Assembly: GCF_000375525.1 (NCBI RefSeq)
Contig: NZ_AQXC01000006.1
Location: 82,632 to 146,631 of the forward strand
DNA: 64,000 bases
Direction: 5' to 3'
Origin: Corynebacterium propinquum DSM 44285
Lineage (GTDB): Bacteria > Actinomycetota > Actinomycetes > Mycobacteriales > Mycobacteriaceae
Part shown: one piece after another, positions 15,383 through 23,527 of the stretch
How positions within the stretch are numbered: the first letter of the stretch is position 1
Layout of the letters: each line of letters opens with the position of its first letter
The notes under the pieces: generated by a model
Database searches by the model: none
Told to the model about the DNA's origin: nothing
Seen by the model: the letters and a program-made list of their open reading frames with translations, nothing else
Translations under genes and position numbers: made by a program

Positions 15383-16516
15383 TTACTGTGGGCTAGCCCC
15401 AAGCCAGGTGGCGCAGCGGTGGCGGTGATGCTCGATGAAACCCAGCTTGTGGTACAGAGAAATCGCCGGGGTATTGGTGGAAATGACCTGCAGATACGCC
15501 GAATCCGCCCCGCGGCTTGCGCCCCACGCCAGCATGTCCGCGCCCAGGCGGGTAGCCAGCCCGCGGCGGCGCCAATCTTCGGCGACCTGGACCGCGGAAT
15601 AACCGAGCCATTTTTCGCCGCTTTCGGATTCTGTCAGTGTGGCGCGGGTGATTGCGACTGTCCGGCCGGTTTCTGGTTCCAACAGGCGGGCAAAGCCCAT
15701 CTCGCCATCGATCCGCCCAGCGAGCAATTGCAGCGCGTGTTGCGGCAGCGCGGTGCCGCGGAATGTATACAGGTCAAACCATTCCTGGTCCGGGGTGTCG
15801 TCGACGCGGAAGATGAGCGTGTCGACGCCTGGTGTGCCTGGTGCAGGTGCTGGCGTGCTCGGTGCAGGTTGTGCTCGCGGCGCAGGCGCGGCGGGTGCTT
15901 GGTATGCGTCCACCTCGGCGTCGGCAAGCGAACGGGTCATGACCAGGATCTCCGGGCCAAGATCCCACTGGCCTTCCGGGGCACTGCGCAGCAGGCGCTC
16001 GGCGGGAGCGCCAATACGCTCGGGGATCAGCAGCCGCGGCGGCAGGTTGTGCTCGCGATAAAAAGCAAAAATCTCGGCAATCGGCACCGGCACAAAACCC
16101 GCCGAACGCCCCAACGGCACCGCGGAGTTGGAACGCTCCGTGATGCCATCGCCTGCACGCATCAGCCACTGGCCATCAGAAGAGACCCGGTTGTGAATGC
16201 CCGGGAACGCCGCCGCCGTGGCCTCTTCAACCGCGCGGATCTCCGAATTGCGGATTCGGCGGGGAGAGAGGCGTTTGATCACATAAATCTCTTCGTCGGC
16301 GATGTGCACCGAAGGCTTCTCCGAGGGGAAGCCACCGATTTCTTGTGGGCGTACCACCAACGGATCCAGCTCCACCACGTGCCCGGTGACATCCGAATAC
16401 ACCGGGGCATTGCGGTTGCCCAGCGCACGGCGCACGATGACGCGATCGCCGAGAGAAACCTCATCGCTGCGGAAAATCCGGGACTTCGTGCTGCGTGGAG
16501 CGTGGGGGTGGTTCAT
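15383..16516 (-). CDS. GNAT acetyltransferase, probable Cg3035-type N-acetylglutamate synthase
   Basis: A 377-residue protein. Residues 20-110 form a beta-rich, SH3-like N-terminal domain (SLGDRVIVRRALG, GHVVELDPLVV). A linker of about 130 residues includes a Pro/Ala-rich stretch (about 212-228). The C-terminal GNAT domain ends the protein, with the acetyl-CoA loop VAEDWRRRGLATRLGADML and NTPAISLYHKLGF. Its place between xthA and def matches C. glutamicum cg3035, reported as a new type of N-acetylglutamate synthase for the first step of arginine synthesis (recalled, not checked). It lies 6 bp after def on the same strand. The GNAT fold is certain. The substrate is inferred from position. Confidence 0.75.
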   Translation of the reverse strand: MNHPHAPRSTKSRIFRSDEVSLGDRVIVRRALGNRNAPVYSDVTGHVVELDPLVVRPQEIGGFPSEKPSVHIADEEIYVIKRLSPRRIRNSEIRAVEEATAAAFPGIHNRVSSDGQWLMRAGDGITERSNSAVPLGRSAGFVPVPIAEIFAFYREHNLPPRLLIPERIGAPAERLLRSAPEGQWDLGPEILVMTRSLADAEVDAYQAPAAPAPRAQPAPSTPAPAPGTPGVDTLIFRVDDTPDQEWFDLYTFRGTALPQHALQLLAGRIDGEMGFARLLEPETGRTVAITRATLTESESGEKWLGYSAVQVAEDWRRRGLATRLGADMLAWGASRGADSAYLQVISTNTPAISLYHKLGFIEHHRHRCATWLGASPQ

Positions 16517-16522
16517 ACGTGA

Positions 16523-17140
16523 TTACCGCTCGTCGTGGCCGAAAGGATCGCGGTCCTCGCCCGGCATCCAGGTTAGGCCCGGTGTGGTCCAACCATTGGC
16601 CTTGATGGCCTTTTTCGCGGCGCGCTTATAACGGCCGGTCAGCACGTCGGTGTACAGGTAGCCATCCAAGTGGCCCACCTCGTGCTGCAGGCAGCGAGCG
16701 AAAAAGCCGTAGCCTTCGATAGAGATTTCTTCACCATTTTCATCCAGTCCGGTCACCCGAGCCCAGTCTGCCCGGCCCGTCGGGAAGCCTTCGCCCGGGA
16801 CGGACAAGCAACCTTCGTCGTCGCTGCCGTCGTCGGCAGGCATGGTCTTGGGAATCTCGGAGGTCTCCAGCTTCGGGTTGATCACGCAACCACGACGCAT
16901 GCCACCGTCTGGCTTATCGCTGCCGTCTGGGCCGTCGACATCTGGGCAACCATAGACGAAAATTCGCAGCCCGACGCCAATTTGGTTGGCAGCCAGGCCG
17001 ACGCCGCGGGCAGCGTCCATGGTTTCGTACATGTCTTTAATGAGCTGCTGGATTTCTGGGGTATCCAGTGGGGTATCGACAACAGTCGTGGGGTTATGCA
17101 GCACGGGATCGCCGTGGATAACAATGGGGCGCACAGTCAT
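16523..17140 (-). CDS. def: Peptide deformylase
   Basis: Removes the N-formyl group from new proteins at the ribosome. The 205-residue protein shows all three family motifs: [21 protein letters not shown] with the metal-binding Cys, and [11 protein letters not shown] with the HEVGH metal site. The longer actinobacterial form is seen, with an acidic insert before EGCLSVPGE and a C-terminal extension ending [13 protein letters not shown]. The ATG at 17140 is 16 bp from the divergent DUF3263 gene, and a -10-like TAAACT lies 7 bases upstream. Confidence 0.96.
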   Translation of the reverse strand: MTVRPIVIHGDPVLHNPTTVVDTPLDTPEIQQLIKDMYETMDAARGVGLAANQIGVGLRIFVYGCPDVDGPDGSDKPDGGMRRGCVINPKLETSEIPKTMPADDGSDDEGCLSVPGEGFPTGRADWARVTGLDENGEEISIEGYGFFARCLQHEVGHLDGYLYTDVLTGRYKRAAKKAIKANGWTTPGLTWMPGEDRDPFGHDER

Positions 17141-17144
17141 GCCT

Positions 17145-17153
17145 TACAGTTTA
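17145..17153. promoter_or_regulatory. Overlapping divergent -10 boxes of def and the DUF3263 gene
   Basis: The two start codons are separated by only 16 bp. TACAGT (17145-17150) sits 6 bases before the plus-strand ATG. TAAACT on the minus strand (17148-17153) sits 7 bases before the def ATG. Both transcripts would be leaderless, with -35 regions inside the opposite gene. Confidence 0.5.
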
Positions 17154-17156
17154 ACT

Positions 17157-17426
17157 ATGACCGATCACCAAACGCTCACAGACGGTGGCCTTTCCGATCG
17201 TGACAGGGAGCTTTTGGATTTCACCGCACGCGCGCCCAGGGCCGCCGGGGCGAAAGAAGAAGCCATTCGCGCCGAATTAGGGATGAGCCCGGTGCGCTAT
17301 TACCGGCGGCTGAATATTTTATTGGATTATGCCCCCGCGATGCAGGAATATCCGTTGTTGGTAAAACGCTTGCGTCGGGTACGTAATCGGCGTGCCGTGA
17401 CCAGTTCTGGGGCCACTGAAGATTAG
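17157..17426 (+). CDS. DUF3263 family small protein
   Basis: An 89-residue protein with the DUF3263 pattern: GLSDRDRELLDFTARAP, a helix-turn-helix-like KEEAIRAELGMSPVRYYRRL and a basic C-terminal part. The fold suggests DNA binding, but no function is established. The ATG at 17157 was chosen because an open frame further upstream lies inside def on the other strand. Divergent placement next to def and upstream of a LytR_C gene is common in actinobacteria. The next gene begins 1 bp after its stop. Confidence 0.82.
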   Translation: MTDHQTLTDGGLSDRDRELLDFTARAPRAAGAKEEAIRAELGMSPVRYYRRLNILLDYAPAMQEYPLLVKRLRRVRNRRAVTSSGATED

Positions 17427-17427
17427 A

Positions 17428-18297
17428 GTGGCTAGTGTGACGAATGTAAACCACGGTGATGAGGCGAACATGAACAATTCCGGCGCGAACAACGCCGGTG
17501 CGAACGGTGCCGGTGCTGGCGCGGGCACTGCCGGCGGCGCTGCGGGAGCAGCTGGGGGCGCAGGTGTTGCTGGCTCCAAACTTCCCCTGCGCGGACTAGC
17601 GATGGTTCTGATTTCTGTGGCCATCTTGTTGGGTCTATGGGGAATTTTCGCGCTGACCAGCTCGGATGAGACCACCGCGACAAATACTGCCAATAACGCG
17701 CAGGAATCCGCAGCCAACGGCGGGGAGGGCGCGAACGGTGCCGATGGCGCCAACGGCGGCAACAACCAGAACGGTGCGCCTGCCGACGGCGACCGCCGCG
17801 AAGGTGACCATGCTGACGGTGAGCATATTGACCATGCCGATGGTGCACACCCAGACGCCGCCGGACACAACGGCGAAGAAGGTACGGATCGTGATGGCGC
17901 ACGCCCAGAAGGCGCACCCGCGCCGGGTGAGCGTCGTCAAGGCTCTGGTGGTGCAGGTTCTGGTGCCGGAGCAGGCTCGGGCGCTGGGGCCCCACAAACT
18001 TTTGACGTCACCGTACTGAACAACTCCACCGTGTCAGGCCTGGCACACCGGGTAACCGAATCCCTGGAACGCGAAGGCCAAAAAACCCGCGAATCCGGCA
18101 ACCTGCCCGGCGGCGAAAAGGTGCTGCGCGAAAACACCGTGTTCTTTCCAGCTGGCAACGCTGCCGCAGAACAGCGCGCCCGCGAACTCGCCGATCGCGT
18201 CGGCGGCGTCGCCCGCGAAAACATGGATTACCTACCACGCGAAGCTACCGATAATAATGGTTTGACCATGGTTCTTATCGGAGAGGTCTCTATCTAA
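17428..18297 (+). CDS. LytR C-terminal-domain membrane protein
   Basis: A 289-residue single-pass membrane protein. The cytoplasmic N-terminus is Asn/Gly/Ala-rich. One helix ([20 protein letters not shown], about residues 55-74) is followed by a long disordered Gly/Asp/His-rich linker and a C-terminal LytR_C domain ([20 protein letters not shown] to the end). LytR_C domains occur in cell-envelope proteins, but this one has no LytR-CpsA-Psr catalytic domain. The start may be GTG 17428 or ATG 17470. The stop overlaps the ybdK-like start by one base (TAATG), which implies coupling. Confidence 0.8.
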
Positions 18298-19472
18298 TGG
18301 CGAATATGCCTGCAGCGGGCACGGAAGTCTTCAAACGCTCGCCACAACCCACCGTCGGCATCGAGTGGGAAGTTGCGCTGATCAACCCAGAAACCTGGGA
18401 CCTGGCGCACCAGGCCGAAGCCGTAATCGCGACGGCGCAGCAGATTCAGCCGGATATTCACCTGGAAAAAGAATTCCTGCAAAACACCATTGAGCTGGTC
18501 ACCGGCATTTGCGACTCCATCCCGCAGGCCGTGGCCGAGCTTGACCGGGATCTTGCCGTCATCCGCCAGGCCGCTGAGCACCACGGGCTGGTGCTGTGGG
18601 CATCGGGCGGCCACCCGTTTTCGGATTTCCGCACCAACCCCGTCAGCGCGAAGATGACCTATGCCGAGATCATCGAGCGCACCCAATACTGGGGCAGCCA
18701 AATGCTGATCTGGGGCACCCACGTGCACGTCGGCATCAGCCACGAAGACCGCGTGTGGCCGATCATCAACGCCATGATGACGAAGTTCCCGCACCTGCTG
18801 GCGCTGTCGGCATCCTCGCCGGGCTGGGATGGCATCGATACTGGCTATGCCTCTAACCGCACGATGCTGTACCAACAGCTGCCGACGGCGGGCCTGCCAC
18901 CGGCGATTAACACCTGGGAACAATGGCAGGGCTATATGCGCGACCAGGCGGCATCCGGGGTGATCAGCCACACCGGTTCGATGCACCTGGATATCCGCCC
19001 GGCCTCCAAGTGGGGCACGATCGAAGTGCGGGTTTCGGATGCCTCGTCGAACCTGCGCGAGTTGTCCGCCGTCGCTGCGCTCACGCATTGTTTGGTGGTC
19101 TACTACGACCGGATGCTGGATGAGCAGCGTGCCGATGCCGACACAAACATCGCGCTGCCCAGCCTGCAGCCGTGGCATATCGCGGAAAACAAATGGCGCG
19201 CCGCCCGCTATGGGCTGGACGCGCTGGTGATTACCTCCCGGGATACGCACGAGCGCTGGGTCAAAGATGAACTCGCGGATCTGGTGGAAGAACTCGCCCC
19301 GATCGCGGAAGAATTGGGATGTGCCCGCGAGCTGCAGCTGGTCAGTGAGATCGTCGACAAGGGCGCCGGATACCAACGCCAACGGCAGCGCTTCGCGCAA
19401 GCTGGGGGAGACTGGAAGAAAGTTGTGGCGGGCACCGCGGAGGAAATGAGCACCTGGCGGCCCCTAGAATAA
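18297..19472 (+). CDS. Carboxylate-amine ligase, YbdK/GCS2 type glutamate-cysteine ligase
   Basis: A 391-residue enzyme of the GCS2 family, which forms gamma-glutamyl amides using ATP. Supporting segments are [19 protein letters not shown] near the N-terminus, [48 protein letters not shown] and [20 protein letters not shown]. Family members show weak glutamate-cysteine ligase activity in vitro. Corynebacteria use mycothiol, so the physiological substrate here is open. The start is coupled to the LytR_C gene by a one-base overlap. Confidence 0.88.
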   Translation: MANMPAAGTEVFKRSPQPTVGIEWEVALINPETWDLAHQAEAVIATAQQIQPDIHLEKEFLQNTIELVTGICDSIPQAVAELDRDLAVIRQAAEHHGLVLWASGGHPFSDFRTNPVSAKMTYAEIIERTQYWGSQMLIWGTHVHVGISHEDRVWPIINAMMTKFPHLLALSASSPGWDGIDTGYASNRTMLYQQLPTAGLPPAINTWEQWQGYMRDQAASGVISHTGSMHLDIRPASKWGTIEVRVSDASSNLRELSAVAALTHCLVVYYDRMLDEQRADADTNIALPSLQPWHIAENKWRAARYGLDALVITSRDTHERWVKDELADLVEELAPIAEELGCARELQLVSEIVDKGAGYQRQRQRFAQAGGDWKKVVAGTAEEMSTWRPLE

Positions 19473-19499
19473 TGCTGGCTCGCGGCCCCTAGGCGGCCA

Positions 19500-19961
19500 C
19501 TAGCTGCTGGGGACAGCTGCCTTTTTGCTTAACTGCCGTTTGAGCAGGCTCTTCCGGAGGAATAAACTTACTGCGGCGATGATACCGACCCGCCAGGATT
19601 CCGAGACTGGGTACAGGAGCAACTGTAAGTCGTAGTTATCGACTAGGTCTTGGTTAAAGGCCCACAACTGTAGTGACCACGTAAAAACGGACCAGAGTAA
19701 TAAGCCGATTTCTGGTAGATGACTGCGGAGCGGGAATGCGGCGAAAATAATGCTGACGACGATGGCGAACACGCTCATGAGCTGCCACCACCACAAAGAG
19801 CTGCCGCCGGTGGTGAAATCGGTGACGCCTTCTGCACAGTCATTGAGCGAGCAGTAGATCCACGCTGTGAGTTGTAGTGCGACGATCAGTAGAATTTCCA
19901 GGAACGGAAGTGCCCATAGTGGCCAATCCCACAGAGAAGAAGAACGGCTATTGTTGCTCAC
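19500..19961 (-). CDS. Hypothetical four-helix membrane protein
   Basis: A 153-residue integral membrane protein with about four hydrophobic segments (WPLWALPFLEILLIVALQLTA, WWQLMSVFAIVVSIIFAA, IGLLLWSVFTWSLQLWAF, WRVGIIAAVSLFL) and a basic tail. It starts with GTG and has a Ser/Asn-rich N-terminus. I do not recognise the family. Base composition is visibly more A/T-rich than in the flanking genes. It sits alone between ybdK and the mrp operon, with weak translation signals, and may be lineage specific. Confidence 0.55.
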   Translation of the reverse strand: MSNNSRSSSLWDWPLWALPFLEILLIVALQLTAWIYCSLNDCAEGVTDFTTGGSSLWWWQLMSVFAIVVSIIFAAFPLRSHLPEIGLLLWSVFTWSLQLWAFNQDLVDNYDLQLLLYPVSESWRVGIIAAVSLFLRKSLLKRQLSKKAAVPSS

Positions 19962-20000
19962 CTTGAGAGCCCCTTAATGCTGCGAGACTTAACGCATGGA

Positions 20001-20393
20001 TTAATTTTTACGCGGGTCTTTTTTGCGCAGCGTGCGCTTGGCCGGGCGGTCGTTGCGTGACATCGCGGCATCCGCGCCATACAAACCTTCACGACGCCCG
20101 ATGCGGCCCAGACGCTGGGCGGTAACAGGGCTGGTCAGTAGCGCGAAAATCACGAGCAAGAACAGCACGCCGATATCGGATTGCCAACCGGTGTTGTAAT
20201 CAGCCGCCGGTAAATGAATACCCGCGCCGACGATGCACATGATCAACCCGACGGTCTGCGGTTTCGTCACCGCGTGCACCCGCGACATGGTGTCGTGGAA
20301 TCGTGCGACACCGACTGCGGCAGAGAAGACGAAAAACGCGCCCACGGTGAGTAACACCAGGGAGACGACGTCGGCAAGCAAAGCCCAATTCAT
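20001..20393 (-). CDS. mrpG: Mrp antiporter subunit G
   Basis: Last gene of a six-gene Mrp-type Na+(Li+)/H+ antiporter operon. The 130-residue protein has three membrane helices and the subunit G pattern VVSLVLLTVGAFFVFSAAVG, RFHDTMSRVHAVTKPQTVGL and a final helix (DIGVLFLLVIFALLTSPVTA). The C-terminus is basic. It begins 2 bp after mrpF. An exact copy of the 11-mer GCTTGCCGACG lies in codons for LLADVV near the start. Confidence 0.93.
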   Translation of the reverse strand: MNWALLADVVSLVLLTVGAFFVFSAAVGVARFHDTMSRVHAVTKPQTVGLIMCIVGAGIHLPAADYNTGWQSDIGVLFLLVIFALLTSPVTAQRLGRIGRREGLYGADAAMSRNDRPAKRTLRKKDPRKN

Positions 20394-20395
20394 GG

Positions 20396-20671
20396 TTAAC
20401 TCACATCCCTTTTGCGGAAACGCGTGACGGCCACGGTGGAAATAAACGCCAGCATCGCGATGACCATCATGGCGTAGACCACGGTGGAATTAGAGCTCCA
20501 CGCGATATACGTGGCGCCTGCGCATTGCATCATCGCGACCATGCCATCCAGCCCGATGAGGCGGTCCAGCGAATTCGGCCCGACGATAATGCGCCACACC
20601 GTGATGGCCAAGGCCGCGCTGATCAGTAATCCGGGGATGATCAGTAGCGTGGTATACAACTCTGGATCCAT
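20396..20671 (-). CDS. mrpF: Mrp antiporter subunit F
   Basis: A 91-residue protein with three helices and the subunit F core ALAITVWRIIVGPNSLDRLI, GLDGMVAMMQCAGATYIAW and VYAMMVIAMLAFISTVAVTR. It is part of the membrane complex exchanging cytoplasmic Na+ or other cations for protons, important for pH and salt tolerance. It is separated from mrpE by 3 bp and from mrpG by 2 bp, so it is in the same transcript. Confidence 0.93.
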   Translation of the reverse strand: MDPELYTTLLIIPGLLISAALAITVWRIIVGPNSLDRLIGLDGMVAMMQCAGATYIAWSSNSTVVYAMMVIAMLAFISTVAVTRFRKRDVS

Positions 20672-20674
20672 GGG

Positions 20675-21274
20675 CTAGGTCCTTTCGAAGATCTCGATCA
20701 TCCGGGCTTCGAGGATTTTGACGCGTTCGAGTTCTTGCTCGATGCGCTCGTCGTTATCCGCGTCGAGCAGGTGAATCGTCAGCGTGCGGTTGGCGATATC
20801 AATATCCGTGATGGCGCCGCCAGGCTGCAGGTTGTACAGCGTGACTGCAATGACCAAAATGAATTCGCTGGACACCCGCATCGGGGCGGTGACGATCGCG
20901 GTTTTCGGCAGCTCTTTCGGGCGCAGTGCCAGAAATGCTACGTGCAGTGAGGCTCTGAGCAGCTCGACAACGAATACCACCAAAAACCATGCCAGTTTGT
21001 GCCAGGAGACGTGCAGGCCAGTAACGGGCATTGCAGGCAGTGGTAGGAGGTAGACCACGAGCGTGCCGACGATTAACCCAGCGACGATATTGCCCCAGCT
21101 GATCTCGCCGACCAGGATGATCCACATGATCATCAGCCAGGTGATAAACCACGGGCGGAAGCGGTTGCGCAGTCCCTTAGGCACGCGCTTTTTTAAATGC
21201 GCTTCACGGGCTGGGCTCTTCTGCGATTTATCGTGGGCCTGGTTTCCCTGCGAGCCCGGTGTCCTGGTTCTCAT
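20675..21274 (-). CDS. mrpE: Mrp antiporter subunit E
   Basis: A 199-residue protein with a basic N-terminus, then hydrophobic segments (WFITWLMIMWIILVGEISWG, GLIVGTLVVYLLPLPAM) and the subunit E signature region LHVSWHKLAWFLVVFVVELL, followed by SSEFILVIAVTLYNLQPGG. The start overlaps the mrpD stop by one base (TAATG). The N-terminal 35 residues before the first helix are longer than usual, so an internal start is possible. Confidence 0.92.
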   Translation of the reverse strand: MRTRTPGSQGNQAHDKSQKSPAREAHLKKRVPKGLRNRFRPWFITWLMIMWIILVGEISWGNIVAGLIVGTLVVYLLPLPAMPVTGLHVSWHKLAWFLVVFVVELLRASLHVAFLALRPKELPKTAIVTAPMRVSSEFILVIAVTLYNLQPGGAITDIDIANRTLTIHLLDADNDERIEQELERVKILEARMIEIFERT

Positions 21275-23028
21275 TAGGAATCGCCTCCCTTGCCGGATGT
21301 ACGGGACGGTGTAGCAGACTCTGTGCGTTCTTCAGACTCTGTGTCTTCTGCAGACTCTTCCCGACGATCCTCACCGTCGTCGAGCCGCTCGAGTTTCAGG
21401 TTGCGCGTCGGCTCGCTCGGATCGGTGCCTAATACCGCGGTGCGGTAAATATTGACGTCTTGGGTGGAATTGGCTGCACGGTCGGTGATGCTGGCGATGG
21501 GGCCAGCCACGACGCTGATCGCGCTGGATGCGAGCACCAGCATCGCGGTGGCTGCGATCATGCCAAAAGGCGTGCGTCCGACGGATTCCCGCTCAGAGAA
21601 CTCCACTTCCTGGGTGATATCCGCCAAAGGGGCGGGCCGGGCGATGGCCATGTTGCCTTCCGGGGCATCTTTCCGGTCGCGGAGGAAGCCCTTGGACCAG
21701 ACCATGACCATCACGTAGAGCGTCAGCAGCGAGGTCACCACGGCACCGCCGATCAGCACCCACGACATCCAGGTATTGGCCTCGGCACCAGCGTGGAAGA
21801 GCATGACTTTGCCCATGAAGCCGGAAAACGGTGGGATGCCGCCCAGGTTGAGCGCCGGGATGAGGTACAGCACGGCGATAATCGGTGCGGTATACATCAG
21901 TGATCCCAACCGGCGCAGCGACGACGTGCCCGCGTGGCGTTCGATCAGGCCAACGACCAGGAACAATGCGGTTTGTACCAGAATGTGGTGCACCATGTAG
22001 AAGATCGCACCGGATAGGCCTTGCGAGCTACCCAAGCCAATGCCGAAGATCATGAAACCGATGTGTGAGACCAGCGTGAACGACAGCAAACGCTTGATAT
22101 CGTTTTGCGCCATCGCGCCCAAGATACCGATGAGCATCGTGGCCAGGGCGACGAGCATCAGCAGCGCATCCAAGCTGCCGTCGGTGAACACGGTGGTGCG
22201 CATGCGGATGATGGCGTAGACACCAACCTTGGTCAACAGGCCCGCGAACACGGCGGTGACCAGCGATGGGGCAGTGGGGTAGGCGTCGGGAAGCCAGGAA
22301 TCCAGCGGGAAAACCGCGGCTTTAATACCGAAGGCGACCAGCAGCACGCCGAAAATCGCGGCCTGCGTGCCACCCGGAATATCTTCCATGCGCTGGCCAA
22401 TCTGGGCCAGATTCACCGTGCCGACGGCCGCGTAGGTTACGGCAATGCCGAACAGGAACACCATGGAGCTGGCCATCGAGACCATCACATAACCCACACC
22501 GGCGCGAACGCGCGAGGGGGAAGCACCCAGCGTCATCAAGACATACGAGGCCACCAGGAAGATTTCGAAGCCGACGTACAGGTTGAACAAGTCACCTGCC
22601 AGGAATGACAAGTTCACGCCCATCGTCAGCAGCATGTACGACGGCAGGAAAACCGCGACGGGCTCATCCTTCGTGTCATCACGGATGCCCTGCGCGATAG
22701 CGAACCACATCACCGCAAACAAAATGATGGAGCTGACGAACAGCATCATCGTCGACAAGCGATCAGCAACCAGAGTGATGCCCAGCGGGGCGTCCCAACC
22801 GCCGATTTGCAGGGTTTGGATGCCTTCGCCGTCGACGACGATGAGCATGGTGGCTGAGAGCACCGCGAGTGCCAACAGGGTGAAGAACACGAAGGCCCGC
22901 CGGACGTTGAGCATGCGGGGAAACAGCAGACACCCGGCCGCTGCAAGCGCGGGAAGGATCACCGGCAGCGGGATCAAAAAAGGCATGTATGGCAGTACTG
23001 CCTCGGTGAAGGGTTCTAGTCTAGTCAT
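21274..23028 (-). CDS. mrpD: Mrp antiporter subunit D
   Basis: A 584-residue polytopic membrane protein of the NADH dehydrogenase ND2/ND4/ND5-like antiporter family. The start MTRLEPFTEAVLPYMPFLIP at 23028 is preferred over an in-frame ATG at 23178, which lies inside mrpC and would add a Pro/Lys-rich leader. Family regions are AVFPLDSWLPDAYPTAPSLV, GLLTKVGVYAIIR and NDIKRLLSFTLVSHIGFMIF, with the proton-path lysines seen in these subunits. A charged, low-complexity tail of about 60 residues ends the protein. It overlaps mrpC by 8 bp. Confidence 0.93.
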   Translation of the reverse strand: MTRLEPFTEAVLPYMPFLIPLPVILPALAAAGCLLFPRMLNVRRAFVFFTLLALAVLSATMLIVVDGEGIQTLQIGGWDAPLGITLVADRLSTMMLFVSSIILFAVMWFAIAQGIRDDTKDEPVAVFLPSYMLLTMGVNLSFLAGDLFNLYVGFEIFLVASYVLMTLGASPSRVRAGVGYVMVSMASSMVFLFGIAVTYAAVGTVNLAQIGQRMEDIPGGTQAAIFGVLLVAFGIKAAVFPLDSWLPDAYPTAPSLVTAVFAGLLTKVGVYAIIRMRTTVFTDGSLDALLMLVALATMLIGILGAMAQNDIKRLLSFTLVSHIGFMIFGIGLGSSQGLSGAIFYMVHHILVQTALFLVVGLIERHAGTSSLRRLGSLMYTAPIIAVLYLIPALNLGGIPPFSGFMGKVMLFHAGAEANTWMSWVLIGGAVVTSLLTLYVMVMVWSKGFLRDRKDAPEGNMAIARPAPLADITQEVEFSERESVGRTPFGMIAATAMLVLASSAISVVAGPIASITDRAANSTQDVNIYRTAVLGTDPSEPTRNLKLERLDDGEDRREESAEDTESEERTESATPSRTSGKGGDS

Positions 23029-23527
23029 CGGCGCCTTCCGTTCCTTTGGCGTCTTCGACGGGCTTTTCAAACGACTCTGGGCCGAAGCGGTCGCCTTCTT
23101 CGGTGGCGCGCCCGGTCTTCGGGTCGTCGGAGGCGTCGTGGTCTGGGCCGGCGGCAGCGTTGATCGGCCGGGCGGCAATTGCTGCGTCCTCGTGGTCGTC
23201 TTCGACGACGTCGGCAGAACGGTAGCGGTACTGGCGGTAGGCCAGGGAAAGCAAGAATGCCGTGAGAGCCATGGCGATTACGATGGCAGTCAGGATCATG
23301 GCTTGGGCCAGTGGATCAGCTTCCCGGTCCGGATAAAGCGAGGATTCGCTGCCGGTAATCGGTGGTGATCCGGCGGGGCCGCCAGCTTGCAGAATCAGCA
23401 AATTGGCGGCGTTGCCGATCAGCAGCAAACCAAGCACAATTTTTGTGACCGCGCGGTCGAGCATCAGATAAACCCCGGCGGCGAGCATCACCCCGGAGGC
23501 GAGTAGCAGAAACAGATTCGCTTCCAT
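23021..23527 (-). CDS. mrpC: Mrp antiporter subunit C
   Basis: A 168-residue NuoK-like subunit. The first 105 residues hold three helices (LFLLLASGVMLAAGVYLMLD, IVLGLLLIGNAANLLILQAG, AMILTAIVIAMALTAFLLSL). The last 60 are hydrophilic and acidic, longer than in many MrpC proteins. The start overlaps the mrpA stop by one base. Confidence 0.93.
   Translation of the reverse strand: MEANLFLLLASGVMLAAGVYLMLDRAVTKIVLGLLLIGNAANLLILQAGGPAGSPPITGSESSLYPDREADPLAQAMILTAIVIAMALTAFLLSLAYRQYRYRSADVVEDDHEDAAIAARPINAAAGPDHDASDDPKTGRATEEGDRFGPESFEKPVEDAKGTEGADD

Noticed and set aside
15419..16522. 367-codon plus-strand frame opposite the GNAT gene
   Set aside because: Long only because of high G+C; the minus strand has clear SH3-like and acetyltransferase domains.
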